DNA of 34,228 nucleotides from Gnomoniopsis sp. IMI 355080 (lineage: Eukaryota > Ascomycota > Sordariomycetes > Diaporthales > Gnomoniaceae). The stretch covers positions 1 to 34,228 of the forward strand of contig JAPEVC010000307.1 of assembly GCA_027946555.1 (NCBI GenBank), written 5' to 3'. Position 1 is the stretch's first letter; every line of letters begins with the position of its first letter. Positions 10,780 through 20,278 of the stretch are shown piece after piece. Both the position numbers and the translations under genes were made by a program. Below the pieces are notes generated by a model. The model saw only the letters and a list, made by a program, of their open reading frames with translations, made no database searches and had not been told where the DNA came from.

Positions 10780-11848
10780 ATGACCAATTCTTAGGTATCA
10801 TTTGGGGAATAATATTTTCCAGGTGTTTCATCACCGTAAAATGCGTTTCGCCTTCGTACTCGTGCAACTCACAGTCTGGGAGGCGCTCGCTCATCCAGCG
10901 AATCATGCGGATGGGGGAGTTGTTGTCTGCAGTCCCGTGCCATATATGTATTTTGCCTTGGTAGCGAATCTTTTCCAAGCTGAACCCGTACGGATGACAC
11001 AGAAGATAGGCCTCGTGGACGAAGCCCTGTGATCCCTGGGCAAAAGGCTCAAGGAAAACGGCCTTGAGCCGCTCACGCCGAGCAGCCGTGGCCTCGACCG
11101 TCATTTCCGACTCCGGGATTACCTTTCCTGCCGTCTTGGCTGCCTTGAGCGCGAGATCGTCGAGGAACTTTTCCCCAGGCTTGGAGGCTGCCAGGCGCTG
11201 TGCTACCTTGAGGCAGAAGTCGATGATACTAGTGGCGAGAGAGGGGAAATAGGTTGCCGCATAGCTTCCAAAGCGGGCCGACCACGGGAGACCTTGCCTG
11301 CCAGCCTCCCACGGCGCGGCGCTGCACAGCAGGCCGACCGAGGCCAGCTCGTCCGCGGGAATGGCGTCGGCGCAGGCCAAGGCATAAGGCCCCCCGCCGG
11401 ACCCGCCCATGACGCCGTAGCGCTTGACCTCGAGGTGGCGTGCGATGTGCTGCACGTCGGCGGGCCAGTCGGTGATGCGGCGGCTGGGCTGGAACGTCGA
11501 GCGGCCGTAGCCGGGACGGTCCGGGCAGATGAAGCGGACGTTGTAGCGACGGCCAATGTCCTCGACGCCGCGGGCCTCGAGGCGGGACCCGGGGAAGCCG
11601 TGGAAAAAGAAGAGCGGGAAGCCGGAGGGCGCGCCGGCCTCGGCCCAGGCGAGCGTGCGGCCGTCCGGGAGCGTGACGGCGCGGTTGTAGCGGTCGGCTT
11701 CGGGGTGGTGAGAACGCGCTGTGACCTCGGCGAGGCTACCGGGCGCATTCTTGGTGTAGTGCGATACAGGTACATGCTGCAGGAGAACTGGCAGGCCCAG
11801 CGCCTGGCAGCGCAGCCCGGTCAGCAACCATGGTCTCGCGGCCCGCAT
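10778..11848 (-). CDS. Alpha/beta hydrolase fold protein
   Basis: Single exon, 356 residues, ATG at 11848. The hydrolase core starts near residue 57 (VTLPDGRTLAWAEAG). The oxyanion-hole motif is HGFPGSR (H83-G84), the nucleophile elbow GGSGGGPYALA gives Ser150, the acid is Asp308 in HGTADNNSP and the base His336 in EGETHFTVM. All triad residues are present, so it is likely active. The fold is that of alpha/beta hydrolase family 1 (esterase, epoxide hydrolase or haloperoxidase-like); the substrate cannot be told. Residues 1-56 form an extension with a hydrophobic Leu-rich start that could be a targeting sequence. The coding strand is GC-rich, unlike the intergenic DNA on both sides. The long open frame on the plus strand at 11294-11917 is its antisense shadow. 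Confidence 0.85.
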   Translation of the reverse strand: MRAARPWLLTGLRCQALGLPVLLQHVPVSHYTKNAPGSLAEVTARSHHPEADRYNRAVTLPDGRTLAWAEAGAPSGFPLFFFHGFPGSRLEARGVEDIGRRYNVRFICPDRPGYGRSTFQPSRRITDWPADVQHIARHLEVKRYGVMGGSGGGPYALACADAIPADELASVGLLCSAAPWEAGRQGLPWSARFGSYAATYFPSLATSIIDFCLKVAQRLAASKPGEKFLDDLALKAAKTAGKVIPESEMTVEATAARRERLKAVFLEPFAQGSQGFVHEAYLLCHPYGFSLEKIRYQGKIHIWHGTADNNSPIRMIRWMSERLPDCELHEYEGETHFTVMKHLENIIPQMIPKNWS

Positions 11849-12794
11849 GTTGACGGCAGAGAACGAGAGCCAGGCGTCAAGCTTGTGAGGACATCGGAAG
11901 GATGGGTGACGATGTGATGACTGTGTCTGACTCCCAATAAACCGTGACGTGACGCGAAGTTGGGCGGGAAGCGCTCGGAAACAATTGTGCGGGGGATGAC
12001 AGGAAACCGCTCATGGTCAACCTTGAACTAGTAGAAGCTGACACGGTGGTGGGAACCAAACGGGCACACCATGAAAAAGGAAGTGCGAAGTACTGTACTT
12101 GGCCTCACTACAATGGCACCTGGCTTACGTGAGGGGAAACACTGCGTCGTTGTAGCCAACAAGTTTGGATACTTGGTTGCCCGAAGGATTCGCTTACTTT
12201 TCGTATCGGCACTTGGACGAGTAAGCAAGTTACTTACGGGGCATTGTTAGTGACAGATCACACGTTAGTCTGTACACAAATTGTGGCGCAAAACAGTATC
12301 TACGAAGTAGGAACAATTATTGCTGCTACGTAGCTTCGAATTACTATGTACCACGCTCTCAAACTTGTAGGGCCTGCTTGCACCCAACTACCTACCCAGG
12401 TAGGTAGTCAGAGAAGATACGATGTACGGATACTGAGTACCTAAGTATGTATTCGGACTGGTAAGTGTATTAATGCCCCACGCTTATTACGGGGGAAATC
12501 CTTGGTACTCAGCGTTAGCCTTGCAATCTACCTAGGGGCTCGTACAGGCCGAATGCGGCAGCTAATAGCCTTGTGGATAAGGCTGTGGTCCGATCCAGCG
12601 TTGCAATCAAGCCTGACGAAAACATATCAACCCAAGGAGCCTTCAATCATCCCCGCATCTTTCTTCCCCTTGGTAGTAACCCTCCTTACGCTCCCACAAT
12701 ACCGATATCGACAGGCTCAAGCTGGCCGGGTAGCTTCTCATGAAGAAGAACAAAGCGACCCCAAGCCAGGCTCTCGTGAGGCGTCCAACTCCAG
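11849..12794. other. Intergenic region upstream of the hydrolase
   Basis: About 950 bases including the hydrolase promoter. It contains several TACCTA/TAGGTA half-palindromes and a perfect 10-base palindrome (12387-12408). A 100-codon frame at 12502-12804 starts only with TTG and has no recognisable domain. Confidence 0.45.
12387..12408. repeat. Perfect palindrome ACTACCTACC-CA-GGTAGGTAGT
   Basis: Ten-base arms with a 2-base spacer in the hydrolase upstream region. It is the best example of a TACCTAGGTA-like palindromic motif scattered through the intergenic DNA (also 2174-2188, 9414-9423 and about 28595-28618). Confidence 0.6.
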
Positions 12795-13235
12795 ATTATG
12801 CTAAATAATTTATCTTGGGGTATATATAATATAACTTTAAGCGATAATGACGACGCCGAATAAAGTATATTAGAAAATAGTAATTCAGATATTAAGAATA
12901 AGGAAGATTAGAGAATATAAGTCTCTATAATAAATAATTCTTATTATCTTATTTCGATCTCGTTAATTATATTATTATCCTCCTGATATTGCTTCTCTTT
13001 TCCCTATATATTAAGCATTTTTCGATCTTATAGAAAGGAGTATCTTTATAAATAAGCTGCTTATATAGATTAATTAAACTATTATTATCGCTTAATCAAT
13101 TATCTTCTTAACGGCCTCGCCTTTTACGGAATACTGCACCTATAGTCTATATAGAGAAGCATAGTCCCCTTTGCCGTAGGCTACGTAGGCTAAGCTTATT
13201 TCCAATATAAGAGCATTTCATTAAGGATAATAATC
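12795..13235. repeat. AT-rich island, probably a RIP-degraded repeat remnant
   Basis: About 440 bases change abruptly to TA-rich sequence with many TAA/TAG in every frame, like the RIP block at the right end. A short plus-strand stretch near 12845-12905 still reads as an acidic Asp/Asn/Ser-rich peptide interrupted by TAA and TAG, suggesting former coding DNA. Sharp edges and composition argue for a decayed transposable element; the family cannot be named. Confidence 0.55.
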
Positions 13236-13236
13236 C

Positions 13237-13570
13237 TTATATGCCACTGTACGTCTTCTGTAATTGGACCTCGGCCGTAGCATTCTTGATAACATTCAGT
13301 ACCTCGATGCGCTGCAGTGGATCTGCTTCCTCTAGCGAGTGTGACTCCTGGCCGTTCTGAACAGGTTGATGCTTCCGCCACAGCAGTGTTCGCATTCCTA
13401 CGCAGCTCTACCGGCTATGTGTGGGGGAATTACGCTGCGCCGGGGCTTATTTTTCCAAAAGCTTCAATTCTCTCTCTGGTATCATTTTCCGACGTGGTTG
13501 TAAGGGGGACTTCAGGTGGAAGTAGGTCAACCAGCTTGCTAATGGGAAAGTCCGTGCGCTACCCGTAGTC
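13237..13570 (-). pseudogene. Degraded coding remnant of unknown family
   Basis: On the minus strand about 13447-13558 reads as plausible protein (KLVDLLPPEVPLTTTSEND) and is then hit by TAA and TAG. In another frame an ATG at 13395 opens 52 codons (including HSLEEADPLQRIEVLNVIKN) ending in TAA at 13239-13237. Composition is normal genic, not AT-rich. The switch of coding-like frames suggests a frameshifted, nonsense-bearing gene. No domain recognised. It directly adjoins the AT-rich island. Confidence 0.3.
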
Positions 13571-14020
13571 AATTCCAGTTGCGGAATGTGTATATCAAGG
13601 CATTGGAGGCGGTCTGATACGGAGCTATGGTCTTTGGGGCTTCCAAATTGAACGCAGTGGGACTTGGAAACAAAGTGCTGCTTGAGCCCACCCTGGTATC
13701 ACGAGCAGTGTGAGTCCTATTGACCCAGTTCTCTCACGCTCTGTTTTATAGCATATAGAGCCTACGGTTTTCCTTTTCTTCCTATACAGTTGATTCTAGA
13801 GTAGTGTACTGCACAGCTACCCACAAACGCTTGGCTAGCTTCTCACAGCTGGAAACGGAGTACGGAATAGAGGAGGTTATGAAGAGTGATGAGGAAGACG
13901 GCAATGATATAGTACAGGCTCATTCTGGATCACAAGAGCACCCAGTTACTCGCCACCCGTGGACCTTCCAAGATTTATTATGAGTCCAGACCTCGGGATA
14001 ATTCGCAGAGGCCCAAATAC
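13571..14020. other. Region with a possible terminal exon of unknown gene
   Basis: On the plus strand a CCTATACAG acceptor at 13781-13789 is followed by an open stretch 13792-13983 ending in TGA. Its 63 codons look protein-like (FSQLETEYGIEEVMKSDEED). Upstream, 13628-13709 reads MVFGASKLNAVGLGNKVLLE and ends near a GTGAGT, but joining that donor to the acceptor does not keep frame. This is either a small gene with an intron I cannot place or a remnant. Confidence 0.25.
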
Positions 14021-15178
14021 TCAAGATGCTCTTTTTGGATGAGCCACTGCGATCACCGCTTTCACTACATGTTCCCGAGCAAACCATGCAAATAGCCTCT
14101 GTGCTAGTTTGAGCTTTCCCAGTGACAGTCCAATCAATCTGAGGTCAATTTCCTGTTTCTCCATGAAGTTGCTGAGCGGCTGGAACGTGTGCTCGGTGAC
14201 GTCCACGATTTTGGTTTGAGCTGGATCGTACCCAGCTTGGGCCAGCATCTCGCGATACTGGCCTTCTGTCACTAGTGCCCCGCGCGGACAACCACTGAGC
14301 CTGAACACCAAGCTCAGGAGTAGTTGCTGGCGGAGGGAGGTGGTATCGGAGCGCAAGAGATCGAAGGCCATGAGGGATGCGTTCAATTCCCTTGCCGCAA
14401 AGCTGAGTATTGGGAGCCTAGATGGAGTGAAGTGATACAACGTGTCGAGAGCCAGTACCCAGGTCGGACCAGCGACGATGGGGGCGTTCTTCGCTTCCCC
14501 GGACATATTTTGAGCTTGAGTTTGTGACTTTAGTGACAACACGTCCGTCATGATATCCTCGCTCCATGCTTCCGGCCGCGCCGCATCCGCGCAATGCATT
14601 TTGATCGTGCTCGCACCCCCCTTCGTCGACCCAGCAAGTCGCTTCAACGCCACAACATACTGCACGTGGCTCAGTGTCAGGCCCACGTACCGGAATGCAG
14701 CATTTTGCCAAATCCCGGCGAGGCAACATGTCTGATCGCCACATCCAAATCCCAAGTCCAAGATGTTGACACCACTAGCTGCTTTCACTGTGCTGGTACC
14801 ACGACCAACGGCAACTCGTTCAACCAACCCAGCGTGCCGGAGAGTCTCGATCAACAGGTTCTGGCAGGCGGTAGGAAAATCCGCTGTGTCCTTCCTGGAA
14901 CATTCCATTTGTTGTCAGCATAATTGTCTTTGCAATTCCATTATTTCAATCAGAACTTACCAGAAACCGATGTTCATCCACATTGTCGTAGGCTTAGCGG
15001 TGATGTTCAACCTTCCATGGTCCAATCCGTACAGTCTCGTACCTTGCGTGTCGCTGGCATGATTTTGCGATGTCGCCAGGAGGCGGAACGCAATCACCGT
15101 GAGCATCAATAATACTGCTGCGGGAAGGAGGACACCTGAATCGTGAGGCTCGCTCATCTGAAGAATGTGTGCGCACAT
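14021..15178 (-). CDS. Membrane-anchored SAM-dependent methyltransferase, CFA-synthase-like
   Basis: Two exons on the minus strand, 15178-14961 and 14894-14021. The 66-base intron has a GTAAGT donor, CTGAC branch and TTCCAG acceptor, and splicing rebuilds the conserved MWMNIGFWKDTADFPTACQ. The product is 363 residues. A hydrophobic segment at about 16-35 (VLLPAAVLLMLTVIAFRLLA) predicts one N-terminal membrane anchor. SAM-binding motif I is NILDLGFGCGDQT (about 116-128), and a later ALDTLYHF segment fits the class I fold. The NIGFW...motif I arrangement resembles the cyclopropane-fatty-acid synthase and related lipid/sterol methyltransferase clan; small-molecule O- or C-methylation is equally possible. 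The start at 15178 was chosen for its A at -3; ATGs at 15253 and 15157 are alternatives giving 388 or 356 residues. The membrane protein lies upstream on the same strand. Confidence 0.8.
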
Positions 15179-15814
15179 CTTGGAGTCCAGGGCCTCTACA
15201 AGGCCTCGAAATCGCAGGCGTGCAAGTTCTGGCAATCCTGGCTGCACACGCATACACCGAGCTTGTTGGTTCACGAGTGTTCTGAATGTCGGACATAGAA
15301 TATTTCAGCTGTATTCTAGGGTTAGGGTCAAGGTACAAGTTGAAACGGATATTTGTGTCTTTTTTCTTTCTTTTTTTGGAAAGGCTATAACTCGTTTATG
15401 ATCAATTAATCAGACTCTTAACCTATGTGTAACTTGAGATGTAGGTACATACCGATCTCGCTAACTCATATCAACTTCTCAATGGAAATCTAGTACGATA
15501 ATACCCAGTTCCAAACATATTAACCTGCTAGACATACATGATATAATTTCTGATCGGTTCTTTGGTTTAGACTCACACGCATGTGTTCCAGCTTCTAGAG
15601 TACCAGTCAACGGGTCCTGAGCAGGAGAAGTGCTGCATCTATAATTCTATCATAATATTACTCACGATAAATGTGCACCTTGTCTTTGCTGCATGAGTAC
15701 CCCATTGCACAGATATGAGGATTTGTTTGTGTGAAGCACGGCAGACATCTCTTTGAGTATGATCCCTAGGTATATAGTTGCAGTTACCTAAGTACAAAAT
15801 TGCAAGATTGCTAT
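15179..15814. other. Intergenic region upstream of the methyltransferase
   Basis: 636 bases between two minus-strand genes, holding the methyltransferase promoter. It is moderately AT-rich, with a T-rich run at 15358-15378 and a short TAGGGTTAGGGT at 15317-15328. No gene seen. Confidence 0.5.
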
Positions 15815-16675
15815 TCATGACACATGCGAACGTCCACGTGCCGCGTTGGCTATCTTGAAACAGGCGAAACAAGCAACAGCTAGTGACACAGCGCTCAACG
15901 ATACATCTACATTCACTCCGACGCCACTAGAGCGCAAAGCATCTCTTGTCGCGTCATATGGTATGAGATTGAACGTTTTCGCAAGTGCCGACCATCCTGC
16001 AGCAACCGGAACAACCAACGTATCGGCCATTCCAAAGCAATGCTCAAAGGGAAGTCGTGAAGTCGACGACAGGGCGAAAGTCATTGTGAGAGAGTACAAC
16101 TCGAGGAGACGATGCCGCCGTCCAGAACCAAAGCACGGCAATGTCAAAAGAACGATTCTGTAGATGGCGTGTGCGAATATCCAAGACTTGCTGACGGCAG
16201 TGAAAATGAACAAATTGTCGTGAAGGGCTATCGTCTTCCATCCAACACGACGTCCCTGTTGGACAATCCAAACGAAGAGCGCAACGCAAGCGAGCTTGCT
16301 ACACATTCCACGAAGCGTACCATCTGCAGGAGTCCACACCATCATGCCAATATTACCGTAGACCGCGAAATTAACGTATGTCGTGAAGGCAGACAGGTGT
16401 CTGGTCTTGATGGACCGTTTTGCGACTGCGAAAGCCAGGACAGATCCGAGACCAAGGGGAAGTTCGCAGATGATCTTGATCATTTCACCAACAGTAGACG
16501 CGTTGTCGAAGATGATGATTATTGCGCTGACGCTAAAAACTGCGACCAGAAGCAGGCCTTGGCTTCTAAGAACACAGACGTAGACAAGGATGAGAAAGAT
16601 ACCGAGCCATACGTTGAATGTGATATCAATATACGGCTCTAGCGTCCGTGCTGCGTGTGACGGCAAGATCGCCAT
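15815..16675 (-). CDS. Polytopic integral membrane protein of unknown function
   Basis: Single exon, 286 residues from ATG at 16675 (the frame extends upstream only from GTG) to TGA at 15817-15815. About seven to nine hydrophobic segments can be seen: FNVWLGIFLILVYVCVL (about 19-35), LLLVAVFSVSAIIII, LGLGSVLAFAVA, YVNFAVYGNIGMMVW, LACVALFVWIVQ, LFIFTAVSKSWIFAHAIYRI, LTMTFALS, LVVPVAAGWSALA and LSAVSLAVACFACF. I recognise no family motif. It lies on the same strand as the methyltransferase and divergent from the FAD oxidoreductase. By position it might be a transporter, a membrane-bound enzyme or a scaffold of the same pathway, but nothing in the sequence proves this. The open frames on the opposite strand (15846-16163, 16112-16642) are shadows. 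Confidence 0.7.
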   Translation of the reverse strand: MAILPSHAARTLEPYIDITFNVWLGIFLILVYVCVLRSQGLLLVAVFSVSAIIIIFDNASTVGEMIKIICELPLGLGSVLAFAVAKRSIKTRHLSAFTTYVNFAVYGNIGMMVWTPADGTLRGMCSKLACVALFVWIVQQGRRVGWKTIALHDNLFIFTAVSKSWIFAHAIYRIVLLTLPCFGSGRRHRLLELYSLTMTFALSSTSRLPFEHCFGMADTLVVPVAAGWSALAKTFNLIPYDATRDALRSSGVGVNVDVSLSAVSLAVACFACFKIANAARGRSHVS

Positions 16676-17801
16676 GATAGCTGGGCTGTTTTGGGGTGAT
16701 GTGCTGCAGGTGGCCGACTTCCAAGGCTGTTCCGGAGCTTCCACATCGAGCTCCCGTCGACATGTGCCAACAAAGATATTAGCGTAATATCAAGCCGACT
16801 TGATGAGCTCAAATGCTGACAATGGAGAATGTGAGAGATGGCAGGCTGTATAGGATGTGTTGACGTGGGTGTACTTCAGTATCGGTGAGCCAAGGTAGGT
16901 TACGATCGCCGTTCGTTCAGCGCAATTGAACTACCCACGTAGAGGGGAACCTGGACGCCCCCACAGTACAATAGGTATTGCCACGAGTAAAAGAGTTTAA
17001 TAGGCTCTCCAAAGTGTCGCAAGAATTAAGCTGCGAGTTGCAACAGGTCGCATGCAGATTTGCCGAGGTCAATTTTTCACCTGGGCACGTTGCACAGCTT
17101 GTTGCGGGGAGTGGAGACCTCGGAAGACTGCAGTGTCATCCAAACATTCACGAGAGGAAACAAGCTGATCGGTCGGGTCCGAGTTTATCTTCTTTTTCCA
17201 GTGCACCATGTTCCTTTACTGAGGAAGTGGCACCACCAGACTGGTCATCCATGGCACTGAATCAACAAGGGCTTGAGGGCCGTTTGGTTGATAGAGAGTT
17301 AGGATATATATCTATAAACATTGGTGATTTTATTGCAAAGTATCAACGGCCGGAAACACAATTATCCGGCTTATAACAGCAGTTTTAATGAGCTGGATAT
17401 AAAAATAAATACCCCATCACCTTTCCCAAACCTTAAAACCAGAGGGAGAGCGTCACATCATTACACAAACCTAGTTTTTGGCCGTGAAACGTTATGTGCC
17501 GTATATTTCAATTAATATCGGTCTAAAGTCTTCTTGAGCTGACGCCCAGAAAGCTATCGTTAAAATAGAGAGACCCCGGTTTCGCGCACGTACCACTAGC
17601 AATCAACGTCGGAGGTTGGTTGATAATAAATTGTGCCATCGCTGACGAGCCTGGGCACCGCAGACACCGGGGTCCGAAATCTCTGCGGCGAATTTCAATC
17701 CGCTGTCTGCGTGACTCGCGGACTCACCGCACCTATCTTCACCAGAGCGCGACGACACTTGCCGGCTTAGCCGTCTTCAACATCGACCGGAGTGCTTCTA
17801 G
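16676..17801. promoter_or_regulatory. Divergent intergenic region between membrane protein and FAD oxidoreductase
   Basis: 1.1 kb separates two outward-facing start codons. It contains CGG-N11-CCG (CGGCGAATTTCAATCCG, about 17686-17702), a spacing that could suit a Zn2Cys6 regulator; this is only a suggestion. An AT-rich part (17275-17520) has an imperfect inverted repeat, GGCCGTTTGGTTGATA near 17280 against TATCAACGGCC near 17341. The frame at 16978-17376 begins only with TTG and resembles no protein. Confidence 0.45.
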
Positions 17802-19324
17802 ATGGCCATCAAGAAAGAGCGAAAGACCAAGGTCGCCGTAGTTGGCACGGGTATGGCCGGGCTCGTTACAGCATATCTATTGAGCCATGATGAACAGAAT
17901 CGGTACGCTGTGACTCTATTTGAGAAGGTAAGTCTCTACTGTCTCCTTATTATAGTATTTGTCTTTTGTATCTGCGTGCATTCCGGCTAATTTTGCTGTA
18001 GGGTGAACGTCTGGCACTTGACTATGCCTCTGTGTCCGTTCAAGATGCAACAGGTTCTGGCCCAATCAGCCGAGTGGATCTCCCAATGCGAGCCTTCGCG
18101 GATGGGTACTATGCACAATTGAAGGCTATGTACGACTACATCGGAATTGAATACCACGCACAAAAATTCTTGTTCGCCTTCTCCCAATCCATTGGCTCGA
18201 CAGTCCAAAAAGATCCAGCCACCTACTACATACACGCTTCGAACAATCATGTCTTCCCGCCGATGCGTCCTCGGGGAACGAGTCTGCTTCGCCATTTGTA
18301 TGAGGTAGTCTTCCTGACCATTTGCTACATCTGGCTCACGGGCTGCTTCTTCGCAGTGACGCCGTTCGACTCAGAGGACTTTGGTCAATACTTGACACGG
18401 ATCAGAATACCGTGGTTCTTCGTCACACACTACATACTCCCACTGATGTGCAGCGTGGCGACCTGTGACCCTGCCTCGCTGCTCAAGATTCCGGCGCAGG
18501 ACATGATAAACTACAAAACAAAATCACATGGTGCCGAGCATTTCGTGGTGTCAGGTGGGGTCCATACAGTACAGCAGAAACTGGTAGATGGGCTGAGTCC
18601 AATTTTCGATGCCGAAGTTGTTCGAATAGAGCCAAATGCCTCTGGCGTGACAGTGTCTTGGAGAACAAATCCCCGTCATGATGTGCTGCAACTCTGTGAG
18701 AGCTTTGCGGAGTCGTTCGATAGGGTGGTACTCGCAGTATCACCGGACATTGTGGGGCAAATTTTCCATCCACTGCAAGATCTCATGTCCCGGATCCCTA
18801 CCATAGTCGTCGAAAGTTTATTGCTCCAGCCTAGCGACGGGGCATCTTCGCGCTTGAGCGTGGTGGAAGACAGCAAACGAGAAGGAAAAGGACGCAATAG
18901 CAGGAGCCAGCCGGGGAAAACTGCCGAAATCATAACTCTTCACTCAAGGTTCGGCTATAAGAACAACGAACCAGACCTGGTCGAAGCCATCCACCGGCTT
19001 GATAACGGTGCTCGCGTCGCCACATGCGCGTTCAGCGAATTCCATGACAGGGAAGTGCTGCACCGCTCGCGCTTTACACGAGTGTTGAGATCTGTAGAGA
19101 GCCGCAAAGTATTGAACGGAATTTTTCAGGGCACAGGGAGAAGATCAACGAAAAACGAGGGAACGAATTCATTGCCATACTCAAGCTCATGGCACAATGG
19201 CGACGGCAATGTCTGGCTTGCTGGTGGATGGTGCTGGGATGGAATGGTTCTGCTCGAGGGCTGTATCGTGTCTGCAATGATAATTGCGGAGGATTTCGAT
19301 GTCAATGTGCCTTGGCTGGCTTGA
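17802..19324 (+). CDS. FAD/NAD(P)-binding oxidoreductase, amine-oxidase-like (COG2907 type)
   Basis: Two exons, 17802-17927 and 18002-19324, with a 74-base phase-0 intron (GTAAGT donor, GCTAAT branch, TGTAG acceptor); 482 residues. The N-terminal Rossmann motif is VAVVGTGMAGLVTAYLL (GxGxxG at 15-20), with Glu41 at the end of beta-2 (VTLFEK) to hold the FAD ribose. The following ERLALDYASVSV replaces the usual ERxGG. The next part, DLPMRAFADGYYAQLKAMYD, is typical of predicted NAD/FAD-binding proteins of the COG2907 kind and their fungal relatives. A C-terminal flavin-site motif is GNVWLAGGWCWDGMVLLEGC. A hydrophobic stretch near 150-170 (VVFLTICYIWLTGCFF) may be a membrane or substrate segment. 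In bacteria such proteins sit beside CFA-synthase-like methyltransferases; here one lies 2.6 kb from this gene's start. Confidence 0.82.
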
Positions 19325-20278
19325 AATAAAGCGTCATTATGATGGTTGTATCCCATAGTGCACAAAAATTTCGAGTTGATGTCGACGTTACGACCGACCC
19401 GAAACATGTCGTCGGTCTCGACATCGAGGCGTTACCAAGTGATAAGCGGGAAACCTTCGGTCACGGAGCTACCACATTCAGGAACGGACGAGATCTGGCG
19501 AAGAACATTGAGATACCCATAATCGCTGCAAATTCGAGGCATTGTTCAGCTCCGTGGAGGGCTAGTCCGGAAGCGCGAAGCGCTGATAAGTGCAGTCCTC
19601 CGCGAAACATTCTCCATTATATTCTTGATTATACAGAATTTCCTATGCGCGGATTAGTCGAAGGTCTAAAAAGGCATTCTTAGCAATCGAAAGCTAGCTT
19701 AAGATATATGCACATAGAAATTTCACAGGAGTAAAAGGTTGGAAAAAAAACTAAAAACTGAAAAACTATCCGTAATAATTAATAGTAAGTTAAAAGGCGC
19801 CACAAGCTTCAAAGTCTCCTCAAGCATCGTGCATTACTCCATGGCAAAGGTGGAAGGGCAGACGGTACGTACCTAAGACTTTATCTTTTATCACTGCTCG
19901 GTATTTTAAAGGGGGGGGGGGGCGGCAATATTTGTCTAGTGGTCAAATGATTCATTGTTGTTAGCTGCCAGAACAAATATTTCAGTTCCTTCAACACCAA
20001 TATCTCCATTGTCTGCCTCCAAGACTGTGACTCTCTTGTACTACTGACTCTTCCCTCCTGTTTTCCAGCCACCCTATCTTCGTCGTATTCGGGCCAACGT
20101 CTTGTCCAGAGGCTGCTGCGAACCCATTCTATCACGGGATGCGCAAGAATTCACGAACAGCACCAGGCAGGGTCAGATTATAAACAAAACCGAAATCAAA
20201 TCAAAGCGTCCCTGTCTTTCCAGTGATCAATCACAAATGCTATCAATAAGCCTTGGGGTCTGCCCTGAGGATCGAGCT
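19325..20278. other. Intergenic region with hairpin element copy B
   Basis: About 950 bases. It contains the second hairpin element (19546-19606), an AT-rich patch (19730-19800) and a G run of 12 at 19911-19922. A 114-codon frame at 19339-19683 starts with ATG but runs through the hairpin element and shows no domain. No gene supported. Confidence 0.45.
19546..19606. repeat. Hairpin element, copy B (diverged)
   Basis: TCAGCTCCGTGGAGG (19546-19560) is followed by GCTAGTCCGGAAGCGCGAA and GCGCT, closely matching 8980-9021. The right arm CCTCCGCGAA (19597-19606) pairs only partly with the left arm. An inner stem AGCGC-gaa-GCGCT is perfect in this copy, while the outer stem is perfect only in copy A. 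Same orientation as copy A. Confidence 0.65.

Noticed and set aside
11294..11917. 207-codon plus-strand open frame
   Set aside because: Antisense shadow of the GC-rich hydrolase gene; Ala/Gly/Arg-rich with no domain.
12502..12804. 100-codon plus-strand frame
   Set aside because: Starts with TTG, with no recognisable protein features; it runs into the AT-rich island.
16112..16642. 176-codon plus-strand open frame
   Set aside because: Antisense to the membrane-protein gene, whose hydrophobic segments are much more convincing.
16978..17376. 132-codon plus-strand frame in the divergent promoter
   Set aside because: Starts only with TTG, has no domain and crosses an AT-rich patch.
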